Shown in pieces: positions 52,401 to 62,117 of a stretch of 64,000 bases of DNA. The translations under genes and the position numbers were made by a program. Numbering within the stretch: the stretch's first letter is position 1; the number at the start of each line of letters is the position of its first letter. The notes under the pieces are model-generated. The model made no database searches and was not told the DNA's origin. It saw only the letters and a list, made by a program, of their open reading frames with translations. Source of the DNA: Thermococcus barossii (GTDB lineage: Archaea > Methanobacteriota_B > Thermococci > Thermococcales > Thermococcaceae); NCBI RefSeq assembly GCF_002214465.1, contig NZ_CP015101.1, positions 875,013 to 939,012 on the forward strand. The letters run 5' to 3'.

Positions 52401-53870
52401 TCAGCGCCTCTTCCAGAAGAACACCGCGAGGGCTATAAGAACAACCGCGGCCACAACCGCCGCCATCTGCTGGGTCTCTGTTAGGCCTCCGCTCTTCTCC
52501 CCTGGAATAGTGTACCTCACCGTGGCGGTGGTGTGGTTGGAGAGCATCTTGGTTACATCTTCAGCCGGTGCTCCGTAGCGGAGGAAAACGTGGGAGGTTA
52601 TCTTCAGGCTGTTGCCTTCCTTCACGACGGTCATTATCAGCCTGTTGCCGTTGAGTTCTTCGCTTATGTTGTCCGGAACCTCAAGGAACTCCCCGCCATC
52701 GGGAAGGTTTATCGTGAGGTAGAGCGTATGGTTAACCGCGTATTCCAGCCTGTCGGTGAGCCCGTTGCTGAGGCCGAGCGTCGGGTCGAACTGGTAAACG
52801 TAGGAACCGTTCTCGAAGGTCGTGAAGTTTCTGAGCATGTACTCGGCGTCTATTATCAGGGGAGCGTCGGTTTCGTTGAGGCCGAGTATCTTGACCTTTC
52901 CGTCGTCAACCAGGGCCCCCCTGTAGCCGAGCGCTATCGAGTACGTCCTGAGTATGTACTCCGTGACGTTCTCAACGCCGTAGGAGATTATCTCGGCCTT
53001 CCTAGCCTCGACCTCGGACTTGGGTTCTATGTACTCGTCCCTCATGTGAAGCCTGACGCTTCCGTTGTTGTATATATCCAGGGTGACGTACTCGTTCATT
53101 ACGCTGCTCTGGTATTGCTCCTCACCCTTGTAGGGCGCTTTGTAGCGGATGTAGTAGTCCTTGTAGCTTCCAAAGAGCGCGTTGTATCCATCAGGGGGCA
53201 GGAAGGGTTCGAGGTATATGTAAGACCTCACTATCACGGTGTCCCCCTCGACCTGGGACGTTACGAAGAATTTGCTCGCGTTGTACTGCTGGGCGAAGGC
53301 CTTCGGATACTCCAACAGGGTTGCGTTCTCGGGGAGCTTTATGATGAACGTGTTGTTTATGTCAACCGCAAACGGAAGTCCCGTATCGGGGACGTTTATC
53401 GTCGCGTACCCCCTGGTCGGATCGAGGTGAACCTCCCAGTAGTCACCGTAGGAGTAGTATCTGGAGAAGTTGAGGGCTATGGCGTTGAAGACTATCGTTA
53501 TGTTATCGCCCTCCTCGATACCGTAGGATTTCACGCTTTCGTTGGTGAGGCTCATGCCGGCCTGCGTAAGGCTCTGAATGTACCGCTGGAGCTGCTCCTC
53601 CTCGAACTTCGCTATGGCCTCCTCAAGGGTCATGTTGCCGTTCTGAGTCTCGTTGAGAATCTGCTCTATCTGCTTCTGTATCTCGTCCTTCGGCTCAAGC
53701 CATACCGTCTTCATGGTTATGTTGGCGTTCCCGTTGGGCATGACAACTATTGTAAAAACGAAGTCCTGCTTGTACGTTTTCGGTTGAAAATCCTCCGCAA
53801 GGCCCAGGTTCGGGCCGATGAGAGGTGTCAGTAGAATTGCGGCGAAAAGCACCGCAAGCAGTCTCTTCAT
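52401..53870 (-). CDS. Large exported protein with C-terminal anchor
   Basis: A 489-residue protein with signal peptide (KRLLAVLFAAILLTPLIG), a long exterior region with many N-glycosylation sequons, and a C-terminal TM segment with basic end (MAAVVAAVVLIALAVFFWKRR). The exterior includes two repeats of a similar beta-rich unit (ATINVPDTGLPFAVDINNTFII and TLYLTINLPDGGEFLEVPDN). I recognise no family. It stands alone next to the aspartate transporter gene. Confidence 0.65.
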   Translation of the reverse strand: MKRLLAVLFAAILLTPLIGPNLGLAEDFQPKTYKQDFVFTIVVMPNGNANITMKTVWLEPKDEIQKQIEQILNETQNGNMTLEEAIAKFEEEQLQRYIQSLTQAGMSLTNESVKSYGIEEGDNITIVFNAIALNFSRYYSYGDYWEVHLDPTRGYATINVPDTGLPFAVDINNTFIIKLPENATLLEYPKAFAQQYNASKFFVTSQVEGDTVIVRSYIYLEPFLPPDGYNALFGSYKDYYIRYKAPYKGEEQYQSSVMNEYVTLDIYNNGSVRLHMRDEYIEPKSEVEARKAEIISYGVENVTEYILRTYSIALGYRGALVDDGKVKILGLNETDAPLIIDAEYMLRNFTTFENGSYVYQFDPTLGLSNGLTDRLEYAVNHTLYLTINLPDGGEFLEVPDNISEELNGNRLIMTVVKEGNSLKITSHVFLRYGAPAEDVTKMLSNHTTATVRYTIPGEKSGGLTETQQMAAVVAAVVLIALAVFFWKRR

Positions 53871-53994
53871 TACACACTACCTCCATTCCATCTGTACTGG
53901 TAACTAGCGCCGCATCGGAGTATTTAACTTTATCCCAGAAGTAGGGAAAGAAAAACCTGGCAAAAGGCAAGAAAAGGGCAGAAAGAACCAAAAA

Positions 53995-55281
53995 TTACTG
54001 CTCCCACTTGGAGAGGTCTATCTCTCCCTCCGTCTTGGCCACGATGGTTGTTCCTGTCAGATCACCGGTGACGTTTACCATCGTCCTGCCCATGTCAAGG
54101 ATTGCATCGATTCCCAGTATCATGGCGTAGGCCAGGGCAACGGGGCTTCCCGCGGTGAGGTCGAGGCCAACGCTCTGGAGCACCATGGCAAGCATTATGG
54201 CTCCAGCTCCGGGCACACCGGCAGTTCCAATTGAGGCCAGAACGGCTGTTAGGACCACTATGAGCTGCTGGCTGGGCGTGAGCGGATGGCCGATGGCGTT
54301 GGCGACAAAGAGAACCGTGACACCCTGATAGAGGGCGGTTCCATCCATGTTTATCGTGGCACCGAGTGGGAGGGTAAACGAGAAGATTCCCCTGTCAATG
54401 CCCATTTCCTCCTCGGCAACGCGCATCGTAACTGGAAGGGTTCCGCTGGAACTCCTCGTAACGAAGGCCGTGAGCATGGCATCCTTGGCCTTCTTGAGGA
54501 ACTTGAGCGGGTCGATTCCGAATACCTTGAGGAGGACAAAGTACACCAGCAGTATCTGCACGGCGAGGCCGACGTAAACCGCCACGACGACCTTGGCGAG
54601 AGGACCGACCACCTTAAGTCCCTGGGATGCCATGACGTAGGCTATGAGGGCAAAGACACCTATCGGCGCGTACTGCATAACGCCAGCGACTATGATGTAC
54701 ATCGCCTCGGCCAGGCCATCGAATGCCCTGAGGAGCGTCGTTCCCGCGTTCTTGAGCCTTTCGTCATCCTTGTTTATAAGGTACGTCAGGGCTATGCCAA
54801 GGATTATGGCGAAGAATATCACCGGCAACACGTCACCGTTGGACAGGGAGGCGAAGGGGTTCGTTGGCACTATGTTGAGGAGCGTCTTTACGAGGGAAGG
54901 AGGCTGGGCTTCGATGGCCTTTCCCTCGCCGGTTCCCAGGCTTATGCCCGTTCCGACCCTGAAGAGGTTGCCCATCAGCAGGCCAAAGAACACTGCAAAG
55001 GCCGACGTGAGGAGGTAATAGAGTACTATCTTCACACCGACCCTTCCGAGCCTTGCCGGGCTGATGCTGGCGGCACCGACGACGAGTGACGCCAGAACTA
55101 TTGGCATTACTAACATCTTCAACAGGCGAACAAAGAGGTCACCCAGTGGCTTGATGTAGGTCTTGACGAACTCTGCGTAGCCCAGGTAGCCCATTATCAG
55201 TCCAAAAACTGCACCGAGAATTAAACCCCACAGTATCTTCCACAGAACAGGGTAGTCCAGGTATTTCCTCAGGAGCCCCAT
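53995..55281 (-). CDS. Aspartate/glutamate:sodium symporter (GltTk/GltPh type)
   Basis: A 428-residue symporter of the DAACS family, which in Thermococcus transports aspartate with three sodium ions. Hairpin HP1 contains the serine-rich [14 protein letters not shown]7 contains NMDGT, HP2 has [10 protein letters not shown] and TM8 has [12 protein letters not shown], all sites for substrate and sodium. ATG 55281 (MGLLRKYL) is preferred over GTG 55290 because GGAGGTG spacing fits. Single gene. Confidence 0.95.
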   Translation of the reverse strand: MGLLRKYLDYPVLWKILWGLILGAVFGLIMGYLGYAEFVKTYIKPLGDLFVRLLKMLVMPIVLASLVVGAASISPARLGRVGVKIVLYYLLTSAFAVFFGLLMGNLFRVGTGISLGTGEGKAIEAQPPSLVKTLLNIVPTNPFASLSNGDVLPVIFFAIILGIALTYLINKDDERLKNAGTTLLRAFDGLAEAMYIIVAGVMQYAPIGVFALIAYVMASQGLKVVGPLAKVVVAVYVGLAVQILLVYFVLLKVFGIDPLKFLKKAKDAMLTAFVTRSSSGTLPVTMRVAEEEMGIDRGIFSFTLPLGATINMDGTALYQGVTVLFVANAIGHPLTPSQQLIVVLTAVLASIGTAGVPGAGAIMLAMVLQSVGLDLTAGSPVALAYAMILGIDAILDMGRTMVNVTGDLTGTTIVAKTEGEIDLSKWEQ

Positions 55282-55381
55282 TTGGAGCACCTCCTCCGAA
55301 ATTCGAACGACAGCGATATAAGGCTACAGACTGTAAGTATATTAACTTTCCGGGCAAATTTGCGTCAAAATGTCAGAAAAA

Positions 55382-56104
55382 TTAGAAGAGCCTTAACGAA
55401 ACATCCCCGTACAAAATTCTCCTTAACTGTCCGTCAATGTCGAGTAAAAGCGACCCATCATCTAAAACGTCCACCGCACGACCTATTAGAACATTATAAT
55501 CCTGAATAATCTTCACAGTCCGCCCGAGGATAAACGTTCTCTCACGGACTTTGGCCATCATAAGCCCAGGACGTTCTTTAAAAACCCTGTACCAGGCGTT
55601 TAGATGGAAGAGAAGCCTCTCAAGGACCCTATCCAGAGGCAGTGGAGTCCCGATTAATTCCAGCATGGAGACAGCATCCCCCTGGAGCTCAGGGGGAATG
55701 GGATTGTTGACGTTTAAACCGATTCCCAGAACGGTGTATTCGCCGGCCCTCCCTTCGGTCAGAATTCCGGCTATTTTCCTTCCAGCAACCCAGACGTCGT
55801 TGGGCCACTTTATCCCGGGGGAGAGGCCAAACTCGGAAAGCGTGTCCACGACGGCCAGCGCCCCGACGAAGACCAGTCTGGAGTCTACCCGCTGGGGCTT
55901 CAGAATGACGCTCATCCAGAGACCGCCCTCGGGCGACTCCCATCTCCGCCCCTTTCTGCCCCGTCCAGCGGTCTGCCTCTTTGCAAGGACGACCGTGCCC
56001 TCGGGGACTTTCCGGGCTATCTTTTTCGCGTACTCGTTAGTTGAATCGACCTCATCAAGGCTGATAACCCTGATGCCCACACTGATTCCCCTGCCCTCGC
56101 CCAT
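55382..56104 (-). CDS. birA: Biotin protein ligase
   Basis: A 240-residue biotin-[acyl-carrier] ligase. The biotin/ATP loop is [19 protein letters not shown], the active region [18 protein letters not shown] and the C-terminal SH3-like domain [29 protein letters not shown]. No N-terminal DNA-binding domain, so it is not a repressor. ATG 56104 ([13 protein letters not shown]) follows GGTGGTTTG. Its substrate is probably the biotin domain of the carboxyltransferase at 57126. Confidence 0.94.
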   Translation of the reverse strand: MGEGRGISVGIRVISLDEVDSTNEYAKKIARKVPEGTVVLAKRQTAGRGRKGRRWESPEGGLWMSVILKPQRVDSRLVFVGALAVVDTLSEFGLSPGIKWPNDVWVAGRKIAGILTEGRAGEYTVLGIGLNVNNPIPPELQGDAVSMLELIGTPLPLDRVLERLLFHLNAWYRVFKERPGLMMAKVRERTFILGRTVKIIQDYNVLIGRAVDVLDDGSLLLDIDGQLRRILYGDVSLRLF

Positions 56105-56156
56105 CAAACCACCACCCGAAGCTCGCTCGAAGACCTTAAACAACTTTCCATCAAGG

Positions 56157-56169
56157 AAAACCTTAAATC
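56157..56169 (+). promoter_or_regulatory. TATA box of the aldolase gene
   Basis: AAAACCTTAAATC, BRE/TATA-like, 33 bases before ATG 56202. Lies 13 bases before the glycolytic motif. Confidence 0.5.
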
Positions 56170-56181
56170 TTCCAACTCATA

Positions 56182-56198
56182 TATCACTCCCGGTGATT
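56182..56198 (+). promoter_or_regulatory. Thermococcales glycolytic motif (TGM)
   Basis: TATCACTCCCGGTGATT fits the consensus TATCAC-N5-GTGATA of the regulator Tgr/TrmBL1, except for the final base. It lies downstream of the TATA box and overlaps the ribosome binding site (GGTGA), so bound Tgr should repress the aldolase gene when maltooligosaccharide is absent. Confidence 0.7.
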
Positions 56199-56201
56199 AG
56201 T

Positions 56202-57047
56202 ATGGACGCGTACCAGAACGTTGGGATTAGGAGGCGCCTGGGAAGGTTCTTCCGCAGGGACGGAAGGGCGCTCATCTTTGCGATGGACCACGGCTTTGAG
56301 CACGGGCCGACCGACTTCGAGGAGCACTGGGAGCACGTAAACCCAAGGATAATCATCAGAAAGGTCATGAGGGCGGGTGTTGATGGCGTCATGATGCTCC
56401 CGGGTCTTGCGAGGATAGCCGGAAACGATGTGAAGCCCGAGAGGGGCTTGATGATAAAGCTCACCAGCAAGACCAACCTCCGCCCAAAGGACGAGCAGCT
56501 CCTCCAGAGCCAGCTTGGCTATGTCGAGGACGCGATAAAGCTCGGCGCAGACGCGGTAGCGGCGACCGTTTACTGGGGTTCCCCACAGGAAGACGTCATG
56601 ATGCGCCAGTTCGCCGAGATAGCAAGCTACGCCCATGATTTGGGCTTCCCCGTTGTGCAGTTCGCCTACCCGCGCGGGCCCTACATAAACGAGAAGTACG
56701 GCAAAAAGGAGGACTACCGCGTCGTGATGTACGGTGCCAGGGCAGCGGTCGAGAGCGGGGCGGACATGATAAAGACCTACTGGACAGGCTCAAGAGAGAC
56801 CTTTGCCAAGGTCGTTGATGCGGCCGCCGGCGTTCCCGTTCTCCTCAGCGGCGGAGCAAAGGCCGAGAACCCCCTGGACTTCCTGAGGGTGGTCTACGAC
56901 GTCGTTGAGGCCGGCGGAGCAGGGGCAGTCGTTGGCAGAAATATCTTCCAGCGCGAGAACCCGGAGCCGCTGATAAAAGCCCTCATAAGGATAATACACC
57001 GCAACGAAGAACCGGAAGAGGCCGCAAAGGCGGAAGGGCTCATCTGA
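56202..57047 (+). CDS. fba: Class I fructose-bisphosphate aldolase, archaeal type
   Basis: A 281-residue DhnA-type class I aldolase that makes and splits fructose 1,6-bisphosphate. It starts [37 protein letters not shown]191 in [11 protein letters not shown] is the Schiff-base lysine, and [12 protein letters not shown] together with [14 protein letters not shown] forms the phosphate-binding loops. A related enzyme, ADH synthase of aromatic biosynthesis, has the same fold, but the sequence details and TGM regulation favour the glycolytic aldolase. The frame extends upstream, but ATG 56202 follows the promoter. Confidence 0.94.
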   Translation: MDAYQNVGIRRRLGRFFRRDGRALIFAMDHGFEHGPTDFEEHWEHVNPRIIIRKVMRAGVDGVMMLPGLARIAGNDVKPERGLMIKLTSKTNLRPKDEQLLQSQLGYVEDAIKLGADAVAATVYWGSPQEDVMMRQFAEIASYAHDLGFPVVQFAYPRGPYINEKYGKKEDYRVVMYGARAAVESGADMIKTYWTGSRETFAKVVDAAAGVPVLLSGGAKAENPLDFLRVVYDVVEAGGAGAVVGRNIFQRENPEPLIKALIRIIHRNEEPEEAAKAEGLI

Positions 57048-57125
57048 ACTTTTCTTCTTCCATCTTGTGTTCTGACCCCGCAACCTAAATATAATTCCTT
57101 CTCCAACTCGGATTTGGGTGAGAGG

Positions 57126-58931
57126 ATGGCAAAGGTCGAGATTATAGATACCACCTTTCGAGATGCTCATCAATCACTGATAGCAACCCGGCTCACAACG
57201 GACGATATGATTGCAATAGCCGAGAAGATGGACAGGATAGGCTTCTACTCGATGGAGGTCTGGGGAGGGGCAACCTTCGACGTCTGTATACGCTACCTGA
57301 ACGAAGACCCCTGGGAGAGGCTGAGGCTCCTGAGGGAGCATATAAGGAAGACAAAGCTTCAGATGCTCCTCAGAGGGCAGAACGTAGTCGGCTACCGCCA
57401 CTATCCAGACGACGTGGTTGAAAAGTTCGTCGAGCTGGCCCACAGGAACGGGATAGACATCTTCCGGGTGTTTGATGCACTCAACGACGTCAGGAACATG
57501 GAGGTCGCGATAAGAAAGGCGAAGGAGGTTGGGGCCGAAGTTCAGGGGGCGATAGCCTACACGACAGGGAAGGTCTTCACGCTGGACTACTACATGAAGA
57601 AGGTCGAGGAACTTCTCGCTCTAGACGTTGACGTCATAACGATAAAGGACATGGCAGCTTTGCTCACTCCCTGGAAGGCCTACGAGCTGGTGAGCGAGAT
57701 AAAAGAGGCCTACGGAGTCCCGGTCAACGTTCACACTCACTCCACAACTGGAATGGCCGTCGCAACGTACCTCAAGGCAGTCGAAGCTGGAGCGGACTAC
57801 ATAGACACCGCCATAAGCCCCCTCGCCTTCGGAACTGCCCAGCCGGGGATACAGACCATCTGGCACGCCCTTCCAGAGGCCGTTGGAAGCCACCTGGACA
57901 GGGAGCTTATCCATGAGGTTTCGCGCTACCTCAAGCGGCTTCTCGACGAGAAGTACTCGGGGCTTCTAAGAAAAGAGGCCCTCATGGTGAACCCCTACGT
58001 TCTGAAGTACCAGGTTCCGGGAGGGATGTACTCCAACCTGATAAACCAGCTCAGTGAGATGAAAGCTTTAGACCGGCTCCAAGAGGTTCTGGAGGAGATT
58101 CCGCGCGTCAGGGAGGATCTTGGCTGGCCGCCGCTGGTAACCCCGACAAGCCAGATAGTCGGCACTCAGGCAGTCTTGAACGTTCTCTTCGGGAGGTACG
58201 AGAGGATAACGGAGGAAGTCAAGAACTACATCAGGGGACTCTACGGTAGGCCGCCAGGAGAGATAAACCCCGAACTCAAGAGGCGCGTTCTCGGCGACGA
58301 GGAGCCAATAAAGGAAAGGCCCGGGAGCCTGCTAGAACCTGCGCTGGAGAAATGCAGGAAGGAGCTTGAGGAACTCGGCTATCTGGAGAAAGAGGAGGAC
58401 GTTCTTACGTACTGCCTCTTCCCACAGGTGGCCCTTGAGTTCTTCATGGCGAGGAAAGAGGGAAGGAGAGCACCCATGATGCCACCGACGGTCCAGAGGT
58501 TCAGGATTTACGTCGACGGCGTTGAGTTTGAGGTTGGCGTTGAGGGCATCGACCTGAGCGGTCTCAAATATCTGCCGCAGATAGTTGAAACCTCGGCTTC
58601 GTCCAGTGTTCCAAAACCAGCACCAGCTCCTGCGCCGGCTTCGGTTGCGGCTCCGAGTACTCCTTCCGCTCCCGTTCCAGTCCAATCTCCAGCATCCCCA
58701 ACTCCAGCTCCTGCTGGAGAGGGTGCCGTCACCGCCCCAATGCCGGGCAAGATTCTAAGAATCCTCGTTAAGGAAGGCGAGGAAGTAAAAACCGGCCAAG
58801 GATTACTCATCCTCGAAGCGATGAAGATGGAGAACGAGATTCCAGCACCAAAGGATGGAGTGGTCAAGAAAATCCTCGTCAAAGAAGGCGACACCGTCGA
58901 CACCGGACAAACACTAATAGAGCTTGAGTAA
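57126..58931 (+). CDS. pycB: Biotin-dependent carboxyltransferase fused to biotin carrier (PycB/OadA-like)
   Basis: A 601-residue fusion. Residues 1-450 form a conserved carboxyltransferase barrel (EIIDTTFRDAHQSLIATR, then GGATFDVCIRYLNEDPWERL, THSTTGMAVATYLKAVEAG with zinc-binding His pair). Residues 490-530 are a Pro/Ala-rich linker. The last 70 residues are a biotin carrier domain with EAMKMENE (biotin K567). This may be pyruvate carboxylase subunit B, oxaloacetate decarboxylase alpha or a relative. No biotin carboxylase subunit is adjacent, so a decarboxylase role fits. The nearby birA can biotinylate it. Confidence 0.87.
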   Translation: MAKVEIIDTTFRDAHQSLIATRLTTDDMIAIAEKMDRIGFYSMEVWGGATFDVCIRYLNEDPWERLRLLREHIRKTKLQMLLRGQNVVGYRHYPDDVVEKFVELAHRNGIDIFRVFDALNDVRNMEVAIRKAKEVGAEVQGAIAYTTGKVFTLDYYMKKVEELLALDVDVITIKDMAALLTPWKAYELVSEIKEAYGVPVNVHTHSTTGMAVATYLKAVEAGADYIDTAISPLAFGTAQPGIQTIWHALPEAVGSHLDRELIHEVSRYLKRLLDEKYSGLLRKEALMVNPYVLKYQVPGGMYSNLINQLSEMKALDRLQEVLEEIPRVREDLGWPPLVTPTSQIVGTQAVLNVLFGRYERITEEVKNYIRGLYGRPPGEINPELKRRVLGDEEPIKERPGSLLEPALEKCRKELEELGYLEKEEDVLTYCLFPQVALEFFMARKEGRRAPMMPPTVQRFRIYVDGVEFEVGVEGIDLSGLKYLPQIVETSASSSVPKPAPAPAPASVAAPSTPSAPVPVQSPASPTPAPAGEGAVTAPMPGKILRILVKEGEEVKTGQGLLILEAMKMENEIPAPKDGVVKKILVKEGDTVDTGQTLIELE

Positions 58932-58935
58932 AACC

Positions 58936-58959
58936 GCCTTTTTAGGCCCTCTTTTTTTC
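58936..58959 (+). terminator. Terminator after pycB
   Basis: GCCTTTTTAGGC forms a short hairpin, followed by a run of seven Ts (58952-58958). Typical archaeal termination by T-run. Confidence 0.5.
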
Positions 58960-59052
58960 AACTCCCTGCACAAAAAGTCTTCTCACCGGAGCACAACCAA
59001 GTTTCAAACATTAAGTTTAAAAACGAAAAAATTTCAGCTTTTTGCCGAAAAG

Positions 59053-59063
59053 CATTTATATGA
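59053..59063 (+). promoter_or_regulatory. TATA box of cstA
   Basis: CATTTATATGA, 45 bases before ATG 59108, with purines just upstream. Good archaeal TATA. Confidence 0.5.
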
Positions 59064-59107
59064 ACACAAATCTACATTAGGCCGAAAACCCGCATGGGGG
59101 TGCAACC

Positions 59108-60808
59108 ATGAACTCCGCTGTAATAATCCTGATAGCAGCGGCGATATACGTTGGACTGTATATGACCTACGGCAGAAGCCTTCAGAGCAAGGTCGTTAGG
59201 GCCGACCCCAACAGGCCCACCCCGGCACACAAGCTCTACGACGGCGTTGACTACGTTCCAGCGCACCCGATGGTTCTCTACGGACACCACTTCGCTTCAA
59301 TAGCAGGTGCAGGGCCAATAGTCGGCCCGGCCGTGGCAATGGCATGGGGATGGCTGCCCGGACTCCTGTGGGTCTGGTTCGGCAACGTCTTCATCGGTGC
59401 CGTCCACGACTATCTCGCACTGATGTCATCGGTTCGCTACGATGGTAAGTCCGTCCAGTGGATTGCAGGAAAGCTCATGAGCAAGAGAACGAGCATGGCC
59501 TTCGAGCTGTACGTCTGGTTCGCGCTGGTGCTCGTCATAGCGGCCTTTGCGGCAGTCATCGGTGGAATATTCGTCGGCACTCCTGAGGCTGCAACGGCCT
59601 CGCTGCTCTTCCTTGGTGTCGCCGTGATACTCGGATGGCTGCTCTACAAGGTGCAGATAGACTTCAAGCTGGGAACGATAATCGGCCTGGTGCTCCTCAT
59701 TATCGCCGTGTGGCTCGGATTCCAGTTCCCGATAGTGGCCAGCAAGCAGACCTGGTACATAGTCCTCGGACTCTACATCATCGTTGCCTCGTCCCTGCCG
59801 GTCTGGATTCTGCTACAGCCGAGGGACTACCTCAACGCCTACATCCTCTGGTTCGGCCTTATCCTCGGTGGCCTGGCCTTCATCGTGGTCGGCGTTAAGG
59901 GAATCGGAACCTTCACGGCCCCAGCGTTTACCACCTGGAGCGCCAACGTCGTCGGCGGGAAGCCATCACCCTTCTGGCCGACCATACCACTGGTCATCGC
60001 GTGCGGAGCACTGAGCGGCTTCCACTCCATCGTCGGCTCAGGAACGACCAGCAAGCAGCTTGACAACGAGCTTCACGGCCTCATGGTCGGCTACGGAGGT
60101 ATGTTCACCGAGGGCTTCCTCTCAACCATCGTCATCGCCTCGATAGCCATATACGGCCTCCAGGTCTTCCAGAGCATGAACATCCCCGTTGACTACAACA
60201 ACTGGGGACAGCAGTACGCCATCCAGGTCGTCAAGCACGGCATAAAGGTCGGAATCTTCGCCAAGAGCTACGCCTACGGTCTGCAGGATGCCTTCGGAAT
60301 ACCCTTCAAGACCGGTGCCGTCTTCGCCAGCCTCTGGGTCTCGGCATTCGCGCTGACAACCCTCGATACCGCGACGAGGCTCGGTCGCTTTGCCTGGCAG
60401 GAGATCATGGAGATGGTTCACGGGCCGGAGATACTCAAGAACAAGTGGATAGCTTCAATAATCCTCGTCGCCTTTGGTATCTACATGGCCTGGGGCGGAA
60501 GCTGGCTCATTATCTGGCCGGCCTTCAGCGGTATGAACCAGATGCTCGCGAGCATCGCAATGATGACGGCATCGCTGTGGGTGGCAAAGGTTCAGAGGCC
60601 AGCGGGCGCCTGGAAGTGGGCGGTCGTCATTCCAGCGCTGTTCCTGTGGATCACAGTTACAGCGGCCCTCGTCTGGTTCCTCGTCGTCATCAGGCCAGGG
60701 TTCTGGGTCAGCCTTATCACCGTCGTCGGCCTGCTCCTCAACCTGCTCCTGGTCTTTGACTGGTACGGAGCCTGGAAGAGACCGGCAGAGGAGTACGCGA
60801 CCGCGTGA
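59108..60808 (+). CDS. cstA: CstA-family peptide transporter
   Basis: A 566-residue protein of the carbon starvation CstA family, which takes up peptides or pyruvate in bacteria. About 16 membrane segments. The N-terminal PTPAHKLYDGVDYVPAHPMVLYGHHFASIAGAGPIVGPAVA signature is intact, and GALSGFHSIVGSGTTSKQL and the DTATRLGRFAWQEIM segment follow. In Thermococcales growing on peptides it probably imports peptides. Followed, 39 bases later, by a small operon (60848-63059). Confidence 0.93.
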   Translation: MNSAVIILIAAAIYVGLYMTYGRSLQSKVVRADPNRPTPAHKLYDGVDYVPAHPMVLYGHHFASIAGAGPIVGPAVAMAWGWLPGLLWVWFGNVFIGAVHDYLALMSSVRYDGKSVQWIAGKLMSKRTSMAFELYVWFALVLVIAAFAAVIGGIFVGTPEAATASLLFLGVAVILGWLLYKVQIDFKLGTIIGLVLLIIAVWLGFQFPIVASKQTWYIVLGLYIIVASSLPVWILLQPRDYLNAYILWFGLILGGLAFIVVGVKGIGTFTAPAFTTWSANVVGGKPSPFWPTIPLVIACGALSGFHSIVGSGTTSKQLDNELHGLMVGYGGMFTEGFLSTIVIASIAIYGLQVFQSMNIPVDYNNWGQQYAIQVVKHGIKVGIFAKSYAYGLQDAFGIPFKTGAVFASLWVSAFALTTLDTATRLGRFAWQEIMEMVHGPEILKNKWIASIILVAFGIYMAWGGSWLIIWPAFSGMNQMLASIAMMTASLWVAKVQRPAGAWKWAVVIPALFLWITVTAALVWFLVVIRPGFWVSLITVVGLLLNLLLVFDWYGAWKRPAEEYATA

Positions 60809-60847
60809 ACCCTTTCCTTCTTTCTTTCGCTTTTGGAGGTGGAAGCA

Positions 60848-61114
60848 TTGGAACCCGTGAAGCATTTTCTCAGGGGATTCATGGAATCGTTCAGGCATCA
60901 ATCCACGGAATATATTGAGTTCGAGCTGAGGGAGCTGGAAAACGTCTTCGCCCTCGTCCTGATGGGGGCCTTCGTCGGAATACCCTCTCCACCAACGACG
61001 CTCGTCATAAGGCTGATGCCCCACATGGTCCGGGAGATTAAGGTGATGAACCAGCGTGCGGTTGACCTGGACGATGTCTTCGCCGAGGTAGCGGGGATGT
61101 TTGACATAGACTGA
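60848..61114 (+). CDS. Small protein with hydrophobic centre, ArsA-operon
   Basis: An 88-residue protein starting at TTG 60848 (GGAGGTGG upstream). It has a single moderately hydrophobic segment (ENVFALVLMGAFVGIPSPPTTLVIRLMP) in the middle and charged ends. It may be peripheral or single-span. The gene is 10 bases before the ArsA-like ATPase. No family recognised. Conserved linkage with CstA and an ArsA-like ATPase in other Thermococcales seems likely, but I cannot verify it here. Confidence 0.6.
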   Translation: MEPVKHFLRGFMESFRHQSTEYIEFELRELENVFALVLMGAFVGIPSPPTTLVIRLMPHMVREIKVMNQRAVDLDDVFAEVAGMFDID

Positions 61115-61124
61115 GGTGAGAACA

Positions 61125-62117
61125 ATGAGGGAGTTCCTCATTCCGAAGAAAGGCTTCAGGACAGTGTTCGTTATAGGCAAGGGCGGGGTCGGAAAGACCA
61201 CCACGAGCGCCGCCCTGGCAGTGGCGCTATCAAAAAAAGGCTACAGGACGCTTATAGTGTCACTCGACCCAGCACACAACCTGGGCGACGTCTTCATGGT
61301 CAAGCTCAAGGACAAGCCAAAGAAGCTCGCCGATAACCTATACGCCAGCGAGCTGGATATGGAGAAGCTCATTAAGGACTACCTCAAGCACCTTGAGAAG
61401 AACCTCAAGCACATGTACCGGTACCTCACCGTCATAAACTTGGAGAAATACTTCGAGGTGCTCAGCTTCTCACCGGGCATAGAGGAGTACGCGACGCTGG
61501 AGGCGATAAGGGAAATACTGGCCGAAGGGGATGAATGGGACGTCATAGTCTTTGACACACCTCCCACCGGGTTAACGCTCCGTGTTCTCGCGCTGCCGAG
61601 GATTTCCCTCATCTGGGCCGACAAGCTCATCGAGATAAGGCGCAAAATACTCGAGAGAAGGCGTGCCATAGCGAAGATACAGGGCGACCAGAAGTTCGTC
61701 GTTGACGGCGAGGAGTTCACTCTGCCCAAGGACGAGGAAGAAGATGCGGTCATGAAGGAACTCAAGGCCTATCGGGAGGAAGTTGAGTTCGTCGAGAAGG
61801 TTCTAACCGACCCCGACAAGACGAGCGTCATAGCGGTGATGAATCCCGAGATGCTTCCCCTCTACGAGACGGAGAGGGCCCACGAGAGCCTGAGGAAGTT
61901 CAAGGTGCCCTTCAACCTGATAGTCGTCAACAAGGTCATAACGCTGAGGGAGGAGATTCCAGAGCTGAAAGTCAAGCTCGAAGCCCAGGAAAAGGTTCTG
62001 GAGGAGATAGGAAAGAAGTTCAAGGGCGTTGAAGTAATAAAGATACCCATGTTCGCCGAGGAGCCGAGGGGCATGGAATGGCTCGAAAGGCTTGGAGGTT
62101 TAATCCTTGAGGGCTGA
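61125..62117 (+). CDS. ArsA/Get3-family ATPase without cysteines
   Basis: A 330-residue ATPase with the deviant Walker A GKGGVGKTTTSAALA, switch I LDPAHNLGDVF and switch II VFDTPPTGLTLRVLALP typical of ArsA/Get3. In contrast to bacterial ArsA and eukaryotic Get3 it contains no cysteine at all, so neither arsenite binding nor the Get3 zinc CxxC is possible. A role as Get3-like membrane protein factor, or as metal/Fe-S carrier with the DUF59 partner, is open. ATG 61125 follows GAGGTGAG. Confidence 0.85.
   Translation: MREFLIPKKGFRTVFVIGKGGVGKTTTSAALAVALSKKGYRTLIVSLDPAHNLGDVFMVKLKDKPKKLADNLYASELDMEKLIKDYLKHLEKNLKHMYRYLTVINLEKYFEVLSFSPGIEEYATLEAIREILAEGDEWDVIVFDTPPTGLTLRVLALPRISLIWADKLIEIRRKILERRRAIAKIQGDQKFVVDGEEFTLPKDEEEDAVMKELKAYREEVEFVEKVLTDPDKTSVIAVMNPEMLPLYETERAHESLRKFKVPFNLIVVNKVITLREEIPELKVKLEAQEKVLEEIGKKFKGVEVIKIPMFAEEPRGMEWLERLGGLILEG

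Noticed and set aside
52533-53834. Long open frame (433 codons) on the plus strand
   Set aside because: It is antisense to the exported protein gene at 52401-53870, has a composition not typical for real proteins, and no ribosome binding site. A product of high GC content and codon bias on the opposite strand.
55551-56201. N-terminal extension of the aldolase gene
   Set aside because: The frame is open for 217 codons upstream but runs antisense through birA, while the promoter and glycolytic motif lie just before ATG 56202.
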